Positions 27,031-35,741 of a stretch of 64,000 nucleotides of DNA are shown piece by piece. This DNA comes from CAJCIY01 sp964245825. Lineage in GTDB: Bacteria; Actinomycetota; Actinomycetes; Mycobacteriales; CAJCIY01. The translations under genes were made by a program, and so were the position numbers. The notes under the pieces were generated by a model that was not told where the DNA came from, made no database searches, and saw only the letters and a list, made by a program, of their open reading frames with translations. The number at the start of each line of letters is the position of its first letter. Position 1 is the first letter of the stretch. The DNA lies in contig CAXTNT010000002.1 in NCBI GenBank assembly GCA_964245825.1, forward strand, positions 186,001 through 250,000. The letters are read 5' to 3'.

Positions 27031-27147
27031 CGGGGCCTCCTGTAGCGGACCCGGCGGTCGGCCGGCCCGTCAGCGGACGGATGGCCGGGCTGTCCTCGTG
27101 AGATCGCGCGGCCGAGCCCAGGGTAGGCCCGGTGCGACACTGCCAGC

Positions 27148-27957
27148 GTGCACGCCCCGGCTTCGAGCGCGAGCCTGCGGGTCTTCGTCCCGCTCTCGAC
27201 GCTGCCCTCCGGCGAGCGACGGCGTTGGGAGCGGTACGTCGCTGCCGGCAAGGCCCCCGACCGCGCGGGCCTCGTCTCCGCCGAGCGGGCGGCCGGGGTG
27301 CTGGCCGCCATCCGGCCCAGCCTCGACGTGGACGAGGAGCACGCCCTGGTCGAGGTCGTCGACGGGGTCACCTACATCTGCCCGGCGCGGACGCAGCTGC
27401 GGGTCTGGGAGGCGGCCGAGTCGTTCCGCGACGGCCTGCCCGCGCTGGTGGCGGACGTATTCGTCCCGCCCGCCCTGGCGCTCGAGGCGGGTGAGCAGCT
27501 CGAGGGCTGGCGTGAGGTGTCGCCGGGCCTGGTGCCGCACATCCGCAGCGTCTGCTGGACCATCCCGCTGGCCTGGTTCCTGCTGTTCGACCCGGCCGAG
27601 CGCACCGAGCGCCGCGGCGCCGGGCTCCGCTACGTCACGACGATGGCGGGTGCGCAGCGCCGGGCCGCCGCGGCGATAGCGGTCATCTCCGCGTCCCTGC
27701 CGCAGGTGCAGATGCTCGCCGACCTGTCGGACCTGTCCCGCTGGCTGGAGCAGTTCCACTCCTTCAGCCGGCTCGAGCTGGACTACGGCGGCCTCGTCGA
27801 GATGCTGGCCGGCCCGGTTGCCGAGGAGCGCTCCGTCGCCGACCTGGCGGAGGGCCTAGCGGCGGTACGGGCCGGGGACGGGACGGCGGCAGCGGCAGCG
27901 TACGAGCGGGTGGCAGGGCGCTGGCGCGACCTGCAACTGCGGGAGACGGCATGTTGA
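27148..27957 (+). CDS. Conserved hypothetical protein upstream of bldC
   Basis: A 269-residue protein I do not recognise functionally. It is Ala/Leu-rich with alternating helices and strands (LRVFVPLSTLPSGERRRWER, TYICPARTQLRVWEAAE, VCWTIPLAWFLLFD). FDPAERTERR lies mid-protein and SRLELDYGGLVEML near the C-terminus. There is no signal peptide; one moderately hydrophobic stretch (IPLAWFLLF) is too short for a confident membrane span. GTG 27148 lies 6 bases after GACACT, a weak -10 box. A gene at the same position beside bldC is present in Streptomyces in my recollection. Confidence 0.72.
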   Translation: MHAPASSASLRVFVPLSTLPSGERRRWERYVAAGKAPDRAGLVSAERAAGVLAAIRPSLDVDEEHALVEVVDGVTYICPARTQLRVWEAAESFRDGLPALVADVFVPPALALEAGEQLEGWREVSPGLVPHIRSVCWTIPLAWFLLFDPAERTERRGAGLRYVTTMAGAQRRAAAAIAVISASLPQVQMLADLSDLSRWLEQFHSFSRLELDYGGLVEMLAGPVAEERSVADLAEGLAAVRAGDGTAAAAAYERVAGRWRDLQLRETAC

Positions 27958-28086
27958 TGTCACTGTCCGGATAGCCCCGATGCGTGCGAGGATGGCCTGG
28001 ATGGGTAGTGTCCGACCTGTCCCGCTCCGCGGAGAGTGTGCACACCCTGCGAGTGAGTTCAGCCTGTCCGACGATCGGAGTCGCCC

Positions 28087-28338
28087 ATGACCACCCGGGT
28101 CACTGACAGCGAGGCGCTCTTGACGCCGGCGGAGGTCGCGGCGATGTTCCGGGTCGACCCCAAGACCGTCACCCGCTGGGCGAAGGCAGGCAAGCTCACC
28201 TCGATCCGCACCCTCGGCGGCCATCGGCGCTACCGCGCGGCCGAGGTGGCGGGACTGCTCGCGGGCCCGCCGCCGGTGCCCGCGGTGCCCACCCAGCGTC
28301 AGCCCTCCTCCAGCCGCTCGCCGCTCGACCAGCACTGA
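28087..28338 (+). CDS. bldC: Developmental regulator BldC (MerR-like)
   Basis: BldC is a small MerR-type DNA-binding protein that, in Streptomyces, binds head to tail on direct repeats and holds back sporulation genes. The 83-residue product has LLTPAEVAAMFRVDPKTVTR and WAKAGKLTSIRTLGGHRRYR, nearly identical to the known protein, followed by a Pro/Ser-rich tail that is longer than in Streptomyces. There is no effector domain, as expected. A CGGAG ribosome site precedes ATG 28087. The 129-bp upstream gap should hold its promoter; I see no clear one. Confidence 0.93.
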   Translation: MTTRVTDSEALLTPAEVAAMFRVDPKTVTRWAKAGKLTSIRTLGGHRRYRAAEVAGLLAGPPPVPAVPTQRQPSSSRSPLDQH

Positions 28339-28358
28339 CGGCGCCAGCGCGGCCCGTC

Positions 28359-29519
28359 TCACCCGACGGCGTGGGTGGCCGCCGCCAAGGCCTGGGCCGC
28401 CGCGGCCAGGTCCGCCTCGGTCGTGTCCAGGTGGGGGGCGAAGCGCAGCAGCGGCGGCACGTCGTCGCGGGGTGCGCGCTCACTCCCCGCGTACGTGGTC
28501 AGCACCGCGTGCCGGTCCCTCAGCACCGCGCGCACCGCCGCTGGGTCGACGCCCGCAGGCGGGGCCAGCGACCTGATCGCCGACCCGGCCTGACCGGCCG
28601 CGAGCCGCCAGCCCGCGACGCCGTCGAGCGCCGCGGCGGTCGCCTCGCCGAGTGCGGCCAGCCGGTCCCGTACCCGGGCTGGGCCGGCCGCGACGTGCTC
28701 GGCAGCGGCCACGGCGAGCCCGACCCGGCCGGCCACGTTGGCCTCGGCGGAGCCGAGCCGCTCGACCGCCGTCTCCGCCGTCGGCTGCCACCGCGCGGTC
28801 AGGGCCGGCGCCCGCAGCTCCAGCCGGGCGGCCAGCGCCGGCGTGACCCCCAGCATCCCGACGCCGCGCGGGCCGGCCAGCCACTTGCGACTGGTCGCCG
28901 TGTACGCGTCCGCGCCGACGTCGTCGCACCGGAGGTGACCGAGCGACTGGGCGACGTCGAGCACCATCGCGACTCCCGCCGCCCGGCAGGCCGCGGCGAT
29001 CGCCGCGGCGGGCTGGACCAGGCCACGCTGCGAGGCCAGGTGCGTCACCAGCACGAGCGCCGGCCGCTCCCGCGCCAGCCAGCCGGGCAGCGCCTCCACG
29101 TCCACCTCGCCGTGCGGTGCGTCGGGGAGGTCCAGCACCGTGAGGCCGTGGTCGACCAGCCAGGCGACGCTGGGCCCGTACTCCGACCGGCTGACGGCGA
29201 CCTTCGCCGGGGCTGCCAGCCCTGGCCAGCACGACAGCAGCGCCGCCAGGGCGGCCTGCGCCGACTCGACGAACGCCACGTCGGCGGCGTCCAGGCCCAG
29301 TAGGCCGCTCAGCGCGACGCGGCCGGCGTGCACCACCGGTGCGGCGGCCACCTCGGCGGCGTACCCGCCGATCTCGACCTCGTGCCGCAGGTGGGCGCGC
29401 TGCGCGTCGAGCACCGCGGTCGAGACGCGGGAGCAGGCCGCATGGTCGAGGTGGCGGGTCGCGGCCGGCAACCGCGCTGCTCGCCAGCTCGCCCCAAGGT
29501 CGTCGTGCGGCAGCGTCAT
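28359..29519 (-). CDS. egtE: PLP-dependent lyase EgtE of ergothioneine synthesis
   Basis: EgtE cleaves the C-S bond of hercynylcysteine sulfoxide to give ergothioneine. The 386-residue class V aminotransferase-fold protein has HLDHAACSRVS at the start, VLVTHLASQRGLVQPAA, MVLDVAQSLGHLRCDDVGAD (PLP-binding Asp) and the Schiff-base Lys in TATSRKWLAGPRGVGML (about residue 212). By fold alone it could be a cysteine desulfurase or kynureninase-like enzyme; the egtABCD genes directly upstream decide the call. It is last in the operon, 12 bases after egtD. Confidence 0.9.
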   Translation of the reverse strand: MTLPHDDLGASWRAARLPAATRHLDHAACSRVSTAVLDAQRAHLRHEVEIGGYAAEVAAAPVVHAGRVALSGLLGLDAADVAFVESAQAALAALLSCWPGLAAPAKVAVSRSEYGPSVAWLVDHGLTVLDLPDAPHGEVDVEALPGWLARERPALVLVTHLASQRGLVQPAAAIAAACRAAGVAMVLDVAQSLGHLRCDDVGADAYTATSRKWLAGPRGVGMLGVTPALAARLELRAPALTARWQPTAETAVERLGSAEANVAGRVGLAVAAAEHVAAGPARVRDRLAALGEATAAALDGVAGWRLAAGQAGSAIRSLAPPAGVDPAAVRAVLRDRHAVLTTYAGSERAPRDDVPPLLRFAPHLDTTEADLAAAAQALAAATHAVG

Positions 29520-29531
29520 GCCGCCAGCCTC

Positions 29532-30500
29532 TCAGGCAGGTACGGCGAGCGACAGCGCAAAGTCCTCGTCCGCGTCCGTCCACCAGCGCGCCAGTCGCAG
29601 TCCCGCCGCGGTGAGCTCGGCCTCGACGCGGGCGCGGGTGAACTTCGAGCAGACCTCCGTCCGCATCGACTCGCCCGGCGCGAACGCGACCTCGAGGTCG
29701 AGCGCCGCGACGTGCACCCGCTGGGCGGTAGCCGCCTCGAGCCACATCTCGATGCGCTCCGCCGCCGCGTTCCAGACCGCCCGGTGGACGAAGGCCAGCG
29801 GGTCGAAGTCGGCCTTCAGCTCGCGGCCCAGGACGCGCAGCACGTTGCGGTTGAAGGCGGCTGTGACGCCGCGGCTGTCGTCGTACGCGGCCACCAGCCG
29901 CGCCGGCTCCTTGACGAGGTCGGTGCCCAGCAACAGGGCGTCGCCGGGGGCGAACGTCGCAGCGAGCGCGGCGAGGAACGCGGCGCGTGGGCGCGGCTCG
30001 AAGTTGCCGATGGTCGAACCGAGGAACGCGACCAGGCGCCGGCCCCCGGTGGGCAGGGTGCGCACGTGCCGGGTGAAGTCGCCGACGACCGCGTGCACCT
30101 CGACGCCGGGGTACTCGGTGGCGACGGCCGCGCCTGCGCGCAGCAGCGTCGTGTCGTCGACGTCGAAGGGGATGAAGCGGTCGAGGGCACCCGTGCGGAA
30201 CAAGGCATCCAGCAGGATCCGGGTCTTCTCGCTCGTGCCGGACCCCAGCTCGACGAGCGTATCCGCGCCGGTCTCCGCCGCGATCTCGTCGGCGTGCGCC
30301 AGCAGGATCTCCCGCTCCCGTCGGGTCAGGTAGTACTCGGGCAGCCGGGTGATCGCCGCGAACAGCTCGCTGCCCGCCTCGTCGTAGAAGTACGTCGAGG
30401 GCAGGGTCTTCGGGTTCGCGGCCAGACCTGCGCGCACGTCGGCCCGCAGCTGCTCGGCGAGGGTGTCTGCATCGAGGTGCCGGTCCACGGTGACCGTCAT
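29532..30500 (-). CDS. egtD: Histidine N-alpha-trimethyltransferase EgtD
   Basis: EgtD transfers three methyl groups from SAM to histidine to form hercynine. The 322-residue protein has PSTYFYDEAGSELFAAIT and LPEYYLTRREREIL, the SAM motif LVELGSGTSEKTRILL, VVGDFTRHV, and ALDLEVAFAPGESMRTEVCSK near the C-terminus, all characteristic of the DUF2260/EgtD family. ATG 30500 overlaps the egtC stop by 4 bases; the longer ORF to 30596 lacks similarity. It is complete and of normal length. Confidence 0.96.
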   Translation of the reverse strand: MTVTVDRHLDADTLAEQLRADVRAGLAANPKTLPSTYFYDEAGSELFAAITRLPEYYLTRREREILLAHADEIAAETGADTLVELGSGTSEKTRILLDALFRTGALDRFIPFDVDDTTLLRAGAAVATEYPGVEVHAVVGDFTRHVRTLPTGGRRLVAFLGSTIGNFEPRPRAAFLAALAATFAPGDALLLGTDLVKEPARLVAAYDDSRGVTAAFNRNVLRVLGRELKADFDPLAFVHRAVWNAAAERIEMWLEAATAQRVHVAALDLEVAFAPGESMRTEVCSKFTRARVEAELTAAGLRLARWWTDADEDFALSLAVPA

Positions 30501-31198
30501 GTGCTGCGCTCCAGGGTTTCGTACGAGACACCGCCGGGGGTAGCGGTGACGAGGGTGCGGTCGGGAACGTCGTACCAGCCGGGGTCGGTGTCCCACGGCT
30601 CGCTGGCCACGGCGACGCCGGCGTCGCCCGCTAGCACCGACAGCGTGTCGCCCCAGACCGTCGCGACCAGGCGGGTGCTGTCGGTCGCCAGCACGTTGAG
30701 CCGGGCGGCCGGATCGGCCCGGCCGACCGCGGCGACGCGGGCGGCGAGCTCGGCCGGATCCTCGAGGAGGTACGCGGCCAGCACCGCCGCGTCGCAGACC
30801 GACTCAGCTGCGCGCCAGGCACGCTCGGGCAGGACCGCGCGGTCGACGACGCCGTTGTGCGAGAGCAGCCAGCCGCCGCCGGTGAAGGGCGCGCAGGCGG
30901 TCTCGTCGAGGGGCATGCCGGCCGAGGCGGAGCGGACGGCCCCGAGCACGCAGCCGCTGCGGACGTGTGGCGCGACCGAGGCAAAGGACCGGTCCGACCA
31001 GAGCGGGCGGGCGGCGCGCCACCGGGCCGGCCCGCCGGTGGTGGCGTCGTAGAACCCGCAGCCCCAGCCGTCGGCGTTCATCGTGCCGTGCGCCTGCCGG
31101 CGCGGCGCGTACGACTGCCGCAGCAGGCCGTGCGGGGGCTCGAGCAGGACCGCGGCCAGCGACCGCGGCGCGCCGAGCCAGGCGACGTGGCGGCACAC
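30497..31198 (-). CDS. egtC: Gamma-glutamyl hercynylcysteine sulfoxide hydrolase EgtC
   Basis: EgtC is an Ntn-type glutamine amidohydrolase that removes the gamma-glutamyl group in ergothioneine synthesis. The 233-residue protein starts V/M-CRHVAWLG, leaving Cys2 as the N-terminal nucleophile after Met removal; NADGWGCGFYD and FTGGGWLLSHNGVVD are family segments. GTG 31198 is the start, because it gives Cys at position 2 and begins one base after the egtB stop. It overlaps egtD by 4 bases. Confidence 0.94.
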   Translation of the reverse strand: MCRHVAWLGAPRSLAAVLLEPPHGLLRQSYAPRRQAHGTMNADGWGCGFYDATTGGPARWRAARPLWSDRSFASVAPHVRSGCVLGAVRSASAGMPLDETACAPFTGGGWLLSHNGVVDRAVLPERAWRAAESVCDAAVLAAYLLEDPAELAARVAAVGRADPAARLNVLATDSTRLVATVWGDTLSVLAGDAGVAVASEPWDTDPGWYDVPDRTLVTATPGGVSYETLERST

Positions 31199-31199
31199 C

Positions 31200-32459
31200 T
31201 CAACCGCCGTCCCACGCCAGTCGGAGGCCGGCGAAGATCTGTCGCCGGATCGGCAGGTCCCAGTTGCGGAAGCTCGGCCGCACCGCGTCCGGGCCGACCG
31301 CCCACGACCCACCGCGTAGCACCCGGTACGCGTCGCCGAAGAACGGAGCGGAGTAGGTCGAGTAGCACATCGGGGCGAAGCCCGGCCACGGCGACAGTGG
31401 CGAGGAGGTCCACTCCCACACGTCCCCGAGCAGCTGCTCCACTCCGTACGCGGACGCACCGGCCGGGTAGGCACCCACCGGTGCCGGTCGCAGCGCCCCC
31501 ACGACGACGGCCAGGTTGGCCCGCTCGGCACTCCACGGCGCCTCGCCCCAGGGGTTGCGGCGTCGCCGACCGAGGTCGGGGTCCCAGGCGCAGGCCTTCT
31601 CCCACTCGACCTCGGTGGGCAGCCGGGCCCCGGACCACCGGGCGAAGGCGTCGGCCTCCCAGTACGAGACGTGCTGGACCGGCTCGTCGGCCGGCACCGG
31701 CTCCACCGCCCCGAAGCGGGACCGGACCCAGGTGCCGGCGTCGCACGCCCAGAACAGAGGTGCGGTCAGGCCCGCCCGCTGCCGATGCGCCCAGCCCTCG
31801 CCGGTCCACAGCGGCCACCGCTCGTAGCCGCCGTCCCCCAGGAACTCCTGCCACTGCCCGTTCGTGACCGGGAACCGGCCGATCCGGAAGGCGGGAACGT
31901 CGACGAGGTGGGCCGGCCGCTCGTTGTCGAGCGTCCACGGCTCGTCGCTGCCGATCACACACGGGCCGCCGGGGATCGACACCGGCCGCGCCTCGACCGG
32001 GCGGCCGGCCGGCACCGGCTGCGAGGCGGCCACCAGGGGTTCACCCGCACGGAGCTGATGGGTTGCGAGCATGGTCTCGACGTGTTGCTGCTCGTGCTGC
32101 GCCACCAGCCGGTGGGCGAAGTCGTCCGCGCCGCGCTCGAGCCGGTCCTCGACCAGGCTGCGTACCTGCCGCAGGTAGCGTCGGGCGTCGGCCGGTGGCA
32201 GCAGGGGCAGCGACGGTCGCTCCGCGCGAGGGTGCTCGAAGGCGTCGTACAGCCCCTCGACGGCAGGCGGGAGCAGGGGGTCGCGGCCCTCGAGGTGGCG
32301 CAGCAGCCACAGCTCCTCCTGCTGCCCGATGTGCGCGAGGTCCCAGACCAGTGGGCTCATCAGCGGGTCGACCTGCGCGGTGAGGTACGGGTCGGGCGCC
32401 CCCGTCAGCGCCTCGGTACGCGCCCGGGACACGGCCAGGGCGACCTGCGCCTCGCTCAC
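31200..32459 (-). CDS. egtB: Sulfoxide synthase EgtB
   Basis: EgtB is a non-haem iron enzyme that couples hercynine to gamma-glutamylcysteine with oxygen. The 419-residue protein has a DinB-like N-terminal domain with the three likely iron ligands His43 (LAHIGQQ) and His123/His127 (HEQQHVE), and a C-terminal formylglycine-generating-enzyme-like domain (RIGRFPVTNGQW, LPTEVEWEKACAW, GDVWEWTSS, VLRGGSWA). Presence of separate egtA and egtC fits the gamma-glutamylcysteine-using actinobacterial branch. It overlaps egtA by 4 bases. Confidence 0.95.
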   Translation of the reverse strand: MSEAQVALAVSRARTEALTGAPDPYLTAQVDPLMSPLVWDLAHIGQQEELWLLRHLEGRDPLLPPAVEGLYDAFEHPRAERPSLPLLPPADARRYLRQVRSLVEDRLERGADDFAHRLVAQHEQQHVETMLATHQLRAGEPLVAASQPVPAGRPVEARPVSIPGGPCVIGSDEPWTLDNERPAHLVDVPAFRIGRFPVTNGQWQEFLGDGGYERWPLWTGEGWAHRQRAGLTAPLFWACDAGTWVRSRFGAVEPVPADEPVQHVSYWEADAFARWSGARLPTEVEWEKACAWDPDLGRRRRNPWGEAPWSAERANLAVVVGALRPAPVGAYPAGASAYGVEQLLGDVWEWTSSPLSPWPGFAPMCYSTYSAPFFGDAYRVLRGGSWAVGPDAVRPSFRNWDLPIRRQIFAGLRLAWDGG

Positions 32460-33688
32460 TCGGCCGCCCCGAGCAGCGCCACGGCCGGACCACGGGCGGC
32501 GATGTCCGCGGCGAGCAGGTCACCCGGGGTGCGCCCGGAGACGACCAGCTCCGCGTACGCCCCGGCCTCGGCCAACACGTCGGCGGGGACGTGCGGGAGC
32601 GCCGCCTCGACACAGGCCCGCGCGGCGGTCAGCAGCGCCGCGTCGCCGAGCCCGTCCCGCGCGGCGACCTCCCAGCGCGTGGCGACCGGCCGGCAGGCGG
32701 CGAGCACCTCCTCGGGCGCGCCGTCGACCATCGCGACCACGAGCGCCGCGAGGCCGGGCCACCACCGGTCCGGGACGGCGTCCAGCGCACGGATCTCCAG
32801 GAAACCGCGCAGCCGCAGCGGCGGCCAGAGCATCGTCAGGTGCAGCGCCACGTCGGCTTCGGTGGGCAGCCGCCCGGCGAGCAGCGTGTCGCCGGCGAGC
32901 CAGTCGACCAGCGGGACCCGTCGCGCTCCGAGCACCGGCGCGCAGCCGTCGGGCTCGCACACCGCCAGCACCGGCGCGGCCAGGGCGAACGCCGCCCAGG
33001 CCTCCGCGGGATCGCCGCACCCGGCGTACGGCGCGGTCCGGGCCGGGTCGAGCGCCTGCCAGGCGCGCATCCTGGCCGACCGCCACCCGGTCGGGCGCCC
33101 GTGCAGCCACGGCGAGCTCGCCGACATGGCCGTCAGGACCGGTCCGAGGGCGTGCACCGTGGCGATCCGCCGGGCCCAGCCCGAGCGCGGCCCGGCGTCG
33201 AGGTTCACCTGCAGGGAGGCGCTCGAGCACATCATCGCGGCGGCGGGTTCGGCGTACCCGGCAGCGCCGAACGCCCGCGCCATCGCGGCATAACGGGGGC
33301 CGTCGTGGCGATGGACCGGCGGGCGTAGTGGGTCGGCGCCCACGGCGACGGGACGCAGGCCTGCCTCGGCGAGCGCCGAGCGCAGCGCGGCCGCGTCCAC
33401 GCGGAGGGCGGCGATGGCGGCGGCGGCGTCGACGGCGGGGGGAGTGGACAGCTCCACCTGACCGCCCGGCTCGAGCGAGACGTGGCTGCCGCCGGGCAGC
33501 GGGCCGAGGGAGCGGACGACCGCGGTGAGCACCGACCAGGGGACGTCCCGGCGTGGTTCGGCCACGTCGACGACGTGCGCCTCCAGCTCGAGGCCCACCT
33601 GACCCACCCGGCCGTCGGTCAGCGCGTCGCGGGCGATGCGGTCGCGCAGCGTGTCGACGTCGAGCGCGGAACGGGTGTGCACGGCCAT
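32456..33688 (-). CDS. egtA: Glutamate-cysteine ligase EgtA
   Basis: EgtA makes gamma-glutamylcysteine for the EgtB step. The 410-residue protein of the GCS2-like family has VGLELEAHVVD near the N-terminus, SLEPGGQVELSTPP, the CSSASLQVNLDAG segment and MLWPPLRLRGFLEIRALDAVPD. ATG 33688 is preceded by a CCTGGAGGGG ribosome site and is preferred over 33715. It is the first gene of the egtABCDE operon. The 180 bases upstream contain no gene; tRNA-Phe lies beyond in the same direction. Confidence 0.93.
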   Translation of the reverse strand: MAVHTRSALDVDTLRDRIARDALTDGRVGQVGLELEAHVVDVAEPRRDVPWSVLTAVVRSLGPLPGGSHVSLEPGGQVELSTPPAVDAAAAIAALRVDAAALRSALAEAGLRPVAVGADPLRPPVHRHDGPRYAAMARAFGAAGYAEPAAAMMCSSASLQVNLDAGPRSGWARRIATVHALGPVLTAMSASSPWLHGRPTGWRSARMRAWQALDPARTAPYAGCGDPAEAWAAFALAAPVLAVCEPDGCAPVLGARRVPLVDWLAGDTLLAGRLPTEADVALHLTMLWPPLRLRGFLEIRALDAVPDRWWPGLAALVVAMVDGAPEEVLAACRPVATRWEVAARDGLGDAALLTAARACVEAALPHVPADVLAEAGAYAELVVSGRTPGDLLAADIAARGPAVALLGAAE

Positions 33689-33868
33689 GGCCCCTCCAGG
33701 TCCGGACCGGCGCAACGCTGCGCCGCGGGTCGGTGCGGGGCCGCCGCCGTGCGGGCCGGCGTCCTCGGTGTTGATCCTGCCTCGACTACGGGCGGATGGC
33801 CAGCCCGTACGGCGTGGGCGGGGAGAGCTCTTTGCCGGGGCACGCGCGGCGCCCGGGTCGGGCAGTGG

Positions 33869-33942
33869 TGGCCAGGGACAGGATCGAACTGTCGACCTCC
33901 CGCTTTTCAGGCGGGCGCTCGTACCGACTGAGCTACCTGGCC
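33869..33942 (-). tRNA. tRNA-Phe (GAA)
   Basis: The minus strand folds into a cloverleaf: acceptor GGCCAGG/CCTGGCC with discriminator A, D arm GCTC...GAGC, anticodon stem CCCGC/GCGGG with loop CTGAAAA (anticodon GAA), and T loop TTCGATC. It is 74 bases with no encoded CCA. Confidence 0.97.
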
Positions 33943-34008
33943 GCGGCGCCGGACGTCACACCGACTCAACGCGTAGATGGTATGGCCCGGGCTGTCCGCC
34001 TCGTCTTG

Positions 34009-34082
34009 CGGTCCTGACGGGACTCGAACCCGCGACCTCCACCTTGACAGGGTGGCGAGCTAACCGACTGCTCTACAGGACC
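34009..34082 (-). tRNA. tRNA-Asp (GTC)
   Basis: The minus-strand cloverleaf has acceptor GGTCCTG/CAGGACC with discriminator G, anticodon stem CCACC/GGTGG with loop CTGTCAA (anticodon GTC), and T arm GCGGGTTCGAGTCCCGT. It is 74 bases. It lies 66 bases upstream of tRNA-Phe on the same strand, so the two are probably co-transcribed. Confidence 0.97.
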
Positions 34083-34218
34083 TCGATGACGCCGCTGCTC
34101 CGGGAGCGTCGGGCCCGTACCGTCGCGCAGCCATGCTCCGCCGCGCACCGGCGTTGGCCGCCCGGAGCGGGTGTCAGCGTAGCCGACGCCGGCTCCTGCG
34201 ACCGCCGCTCGGCGACGT

Positions 34219-35037
34219 TCAGCCGGCCGGCCGCTGGCTCGGCGGCGTCGGCGCGGCGGGGAGGCCGAAGAACTGCTCGAGGGTCGCGATGCCGCGGGCG
34301 TGCATCTGCCCAGCCAGCTCGGTGCCGACGTACCGGATGTGCCAGGGCTCGTACTCGTAGCCCGTGATCGCCTGCGCACCCTGCGGATAACGCACGATGA
34401 AGCCCCAGCGGTAGGCGTTGGCGGCGACCCACCGGCCCTGCGGCGTCGAGCCGAAGCAGGTGGTGATGTCGCAGCCGCCGCCGCCCACGTCCACCGCCCA
34501 GCCGGTCTGGTGCTCGCTGTAGCCGGGCAGGGCGCTGCCGATGTCCGCCTCCGCCTGCCCGAGGTTGCGTACCACCCGGGCGTGGACGCCGACCTGGTAG
34601 GCGTACGACCGGTAGCCACTGTCGGCGCGGAGCAGGAGCCCGTGCGCTCGAGCGGCGGCGAACAGGGCCAGCAGGGCGTTGGCAGCGGCGCGGCGCATCA
34701 CTTGCCCGTCGCCGACCGGCGTCAGGTCGGTCGGCGCGTACGTCAGCGGATCGAGCGGGCGCCGCTTGTTCACGACCACCCAGATGCTCGTGGGGTCCGT
34801 GAGCGAGTACGTGGGCGCGGGCGGGGAGGTGGGCGTAGGCGGGGAGGTGGGCGCGGGCGTGGCGGGTGAGGTGGCCGTCGCGGCCGGCGTGCCCGAGGTT
34901 CCCGGCACGGTCGGGACCGCCTCGTCGGCGGTCGCCGGCCGGCTCGGTCCGTGCCCGCTCACGGAAACGGTGATGGCCGTGACGGTGGAGGCGACGAGCA
35001 GGGCGAGCACCCGGTAGCCCCGCCGTGTCACCCGCAT
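34219..35037 (-). CDS. VanY/DacB-like D,D- or L,D-carboxypeptidase (M15)
   Basis: A 272-residue exported zinc peptidase that trims peptidoglycan stem peptides. The N-terminus has a basic start and a hydrophobic signal (LALLVASTVTAITVSV), then a Pro/Thr/Ala-rich linker (about residues 40-75). The M15 catalytic domain follows with SGYRSYAYQVGVH, the zinc motif PGYSEHQTGWAVDVG (His and Asp ligands) and the second His motif EYEPWHIRYVG. ATG 35037 gives the proper signal peptide. It is transcribed towards tRNA-Asp. Confidence 0.9.
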   Translation of the reverse strand: MRVTRRGYRVLALLVASTVTAITVSVSGHGPSRPATADEAVPTVPGTSGTPAATATSPATPAPTSPPTPTSPPAPTYSLTDPTSIWVVVNKRRPLDPLTYAPTDLTPVGDGQVMRRAAANALLALFAAARAHGLLLRADSGYRSYAYQVGVHARVVRNLGQAEADIGSALPGYSEHQTGWAVDVGGGGCDITTCFGSTPQGRWVAANAYRWGFIVRYPQGAQAITGYEYEPWHIRYVGTELAGQMHARGIATLEQFFGLPAAPTPPSQRPAG

Positions 35038-35228
35038 GCCGCCAAGGTTCCCGCACGGCGACGGGGGCGTCGATCGGGACCGTCAGCGCGTAGCGGTTCG
35101 GCGCGTTCCGCTAGGCCACCCGGGTGACTCCGCCGCAGGAGCGGCCGTGAGCCCTCCGCGGCGTTTTAACGTGCCCACGGCGGGGGATTCCCGTATCCAA
35201 CGATCACGAGCCGTAAGGATGATGACCC

Positions 35229-35465
35229 ATGGGTATCGGAGTCGGTCTCGTACTCACGGCGGTGGGCGCTGTGCTTGCCTTCGCGGTGAATGTCACGCAC
35301 AGCCACGGCTTCAACGTCAACACCATCGGCTACATCCTGATGGTCGTGGGCATCATCGGCGTGCTGCTGGACCTGTTGCTCTTCATGCCCCGCCGCCGTA
35401 CCACAGTCGTCAGCGCCAATACCGTGCCTACCCGTCGCGTGACCCGCGTGGACGAGGAGCTCTAA
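35229..35465 (+). CDS. Small two-TM membrane protein (DUF6458-like)
   Basis: A 78-residue protein with two hydrophobic spans (VGLVLTAVGAVLAFAVNV, about residues 5-22, and IGYILMVVGIIGVLLDLLLF, about 33-52) joined by a short loop containing HSHGFNVNT. The C-terminus is basic and cytoplasmic in a positive-inside model (PRRRTTVV). It resembles the DUF6458 family of short actinobacterial membrane proteins. Function unknown. The next tiny membrane gene starts on the base after its TAA. Confidence 0.75.
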   Translation: MGIGVGLVLTAVGAVLAFAVNVTHSHGFNVNTIGYILMVVGIIGVLLDLLLFMPRRRTTVVSANTVPTRRVTRVDEEL

Positions 35466-35621
35466 GTGATCGCGCTTGGTGTGATTCTGTTGATTATCGG
35501 CTTCGTGCTCACCGTGCCCGCCCTGTGGACAATCGGCATTATCGTGCTGCTCATCGGCGTCGTGCTGTTTGCGCTCGGAGCCACGGGCCGCGAGGTCGGC
35601 GGCCGCAGGCATTACTACTGA
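35466..35621 (+). CDS. 51-residue membrane protein
   Basis: A GTG-started ORF begins on the base after the previous stop. It encodes two closely spaced hydrophobic spans (IALGVILLIIGFVLTV, then IGIIVLLIGVVLFALGA) and a polar end GREVGGRRHYY. This glycine-zipper pattern is like small DUF6131-type stress membrane proteins. Coupling to the preceding gene and a normal end make it probably real despite the size. Function unknown. Confidence 0.65.
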   Translation: MIALGVILLIIGFVLTVPALWTIGIIVLLIGVVLFALGATGREVGGRRHYY

Positions 35622-35741
35622 GCCTCGACGCGGTCGCAGGCAATGACGGCGGGGCTGCCGATCCTCGCCCCGACTGCGGCTGAAGGATCTCACGGGCCGG
35701 CCGGTCTTCGCGCGCGGCCGGCTCCTGGTGACGGCCGCGGC

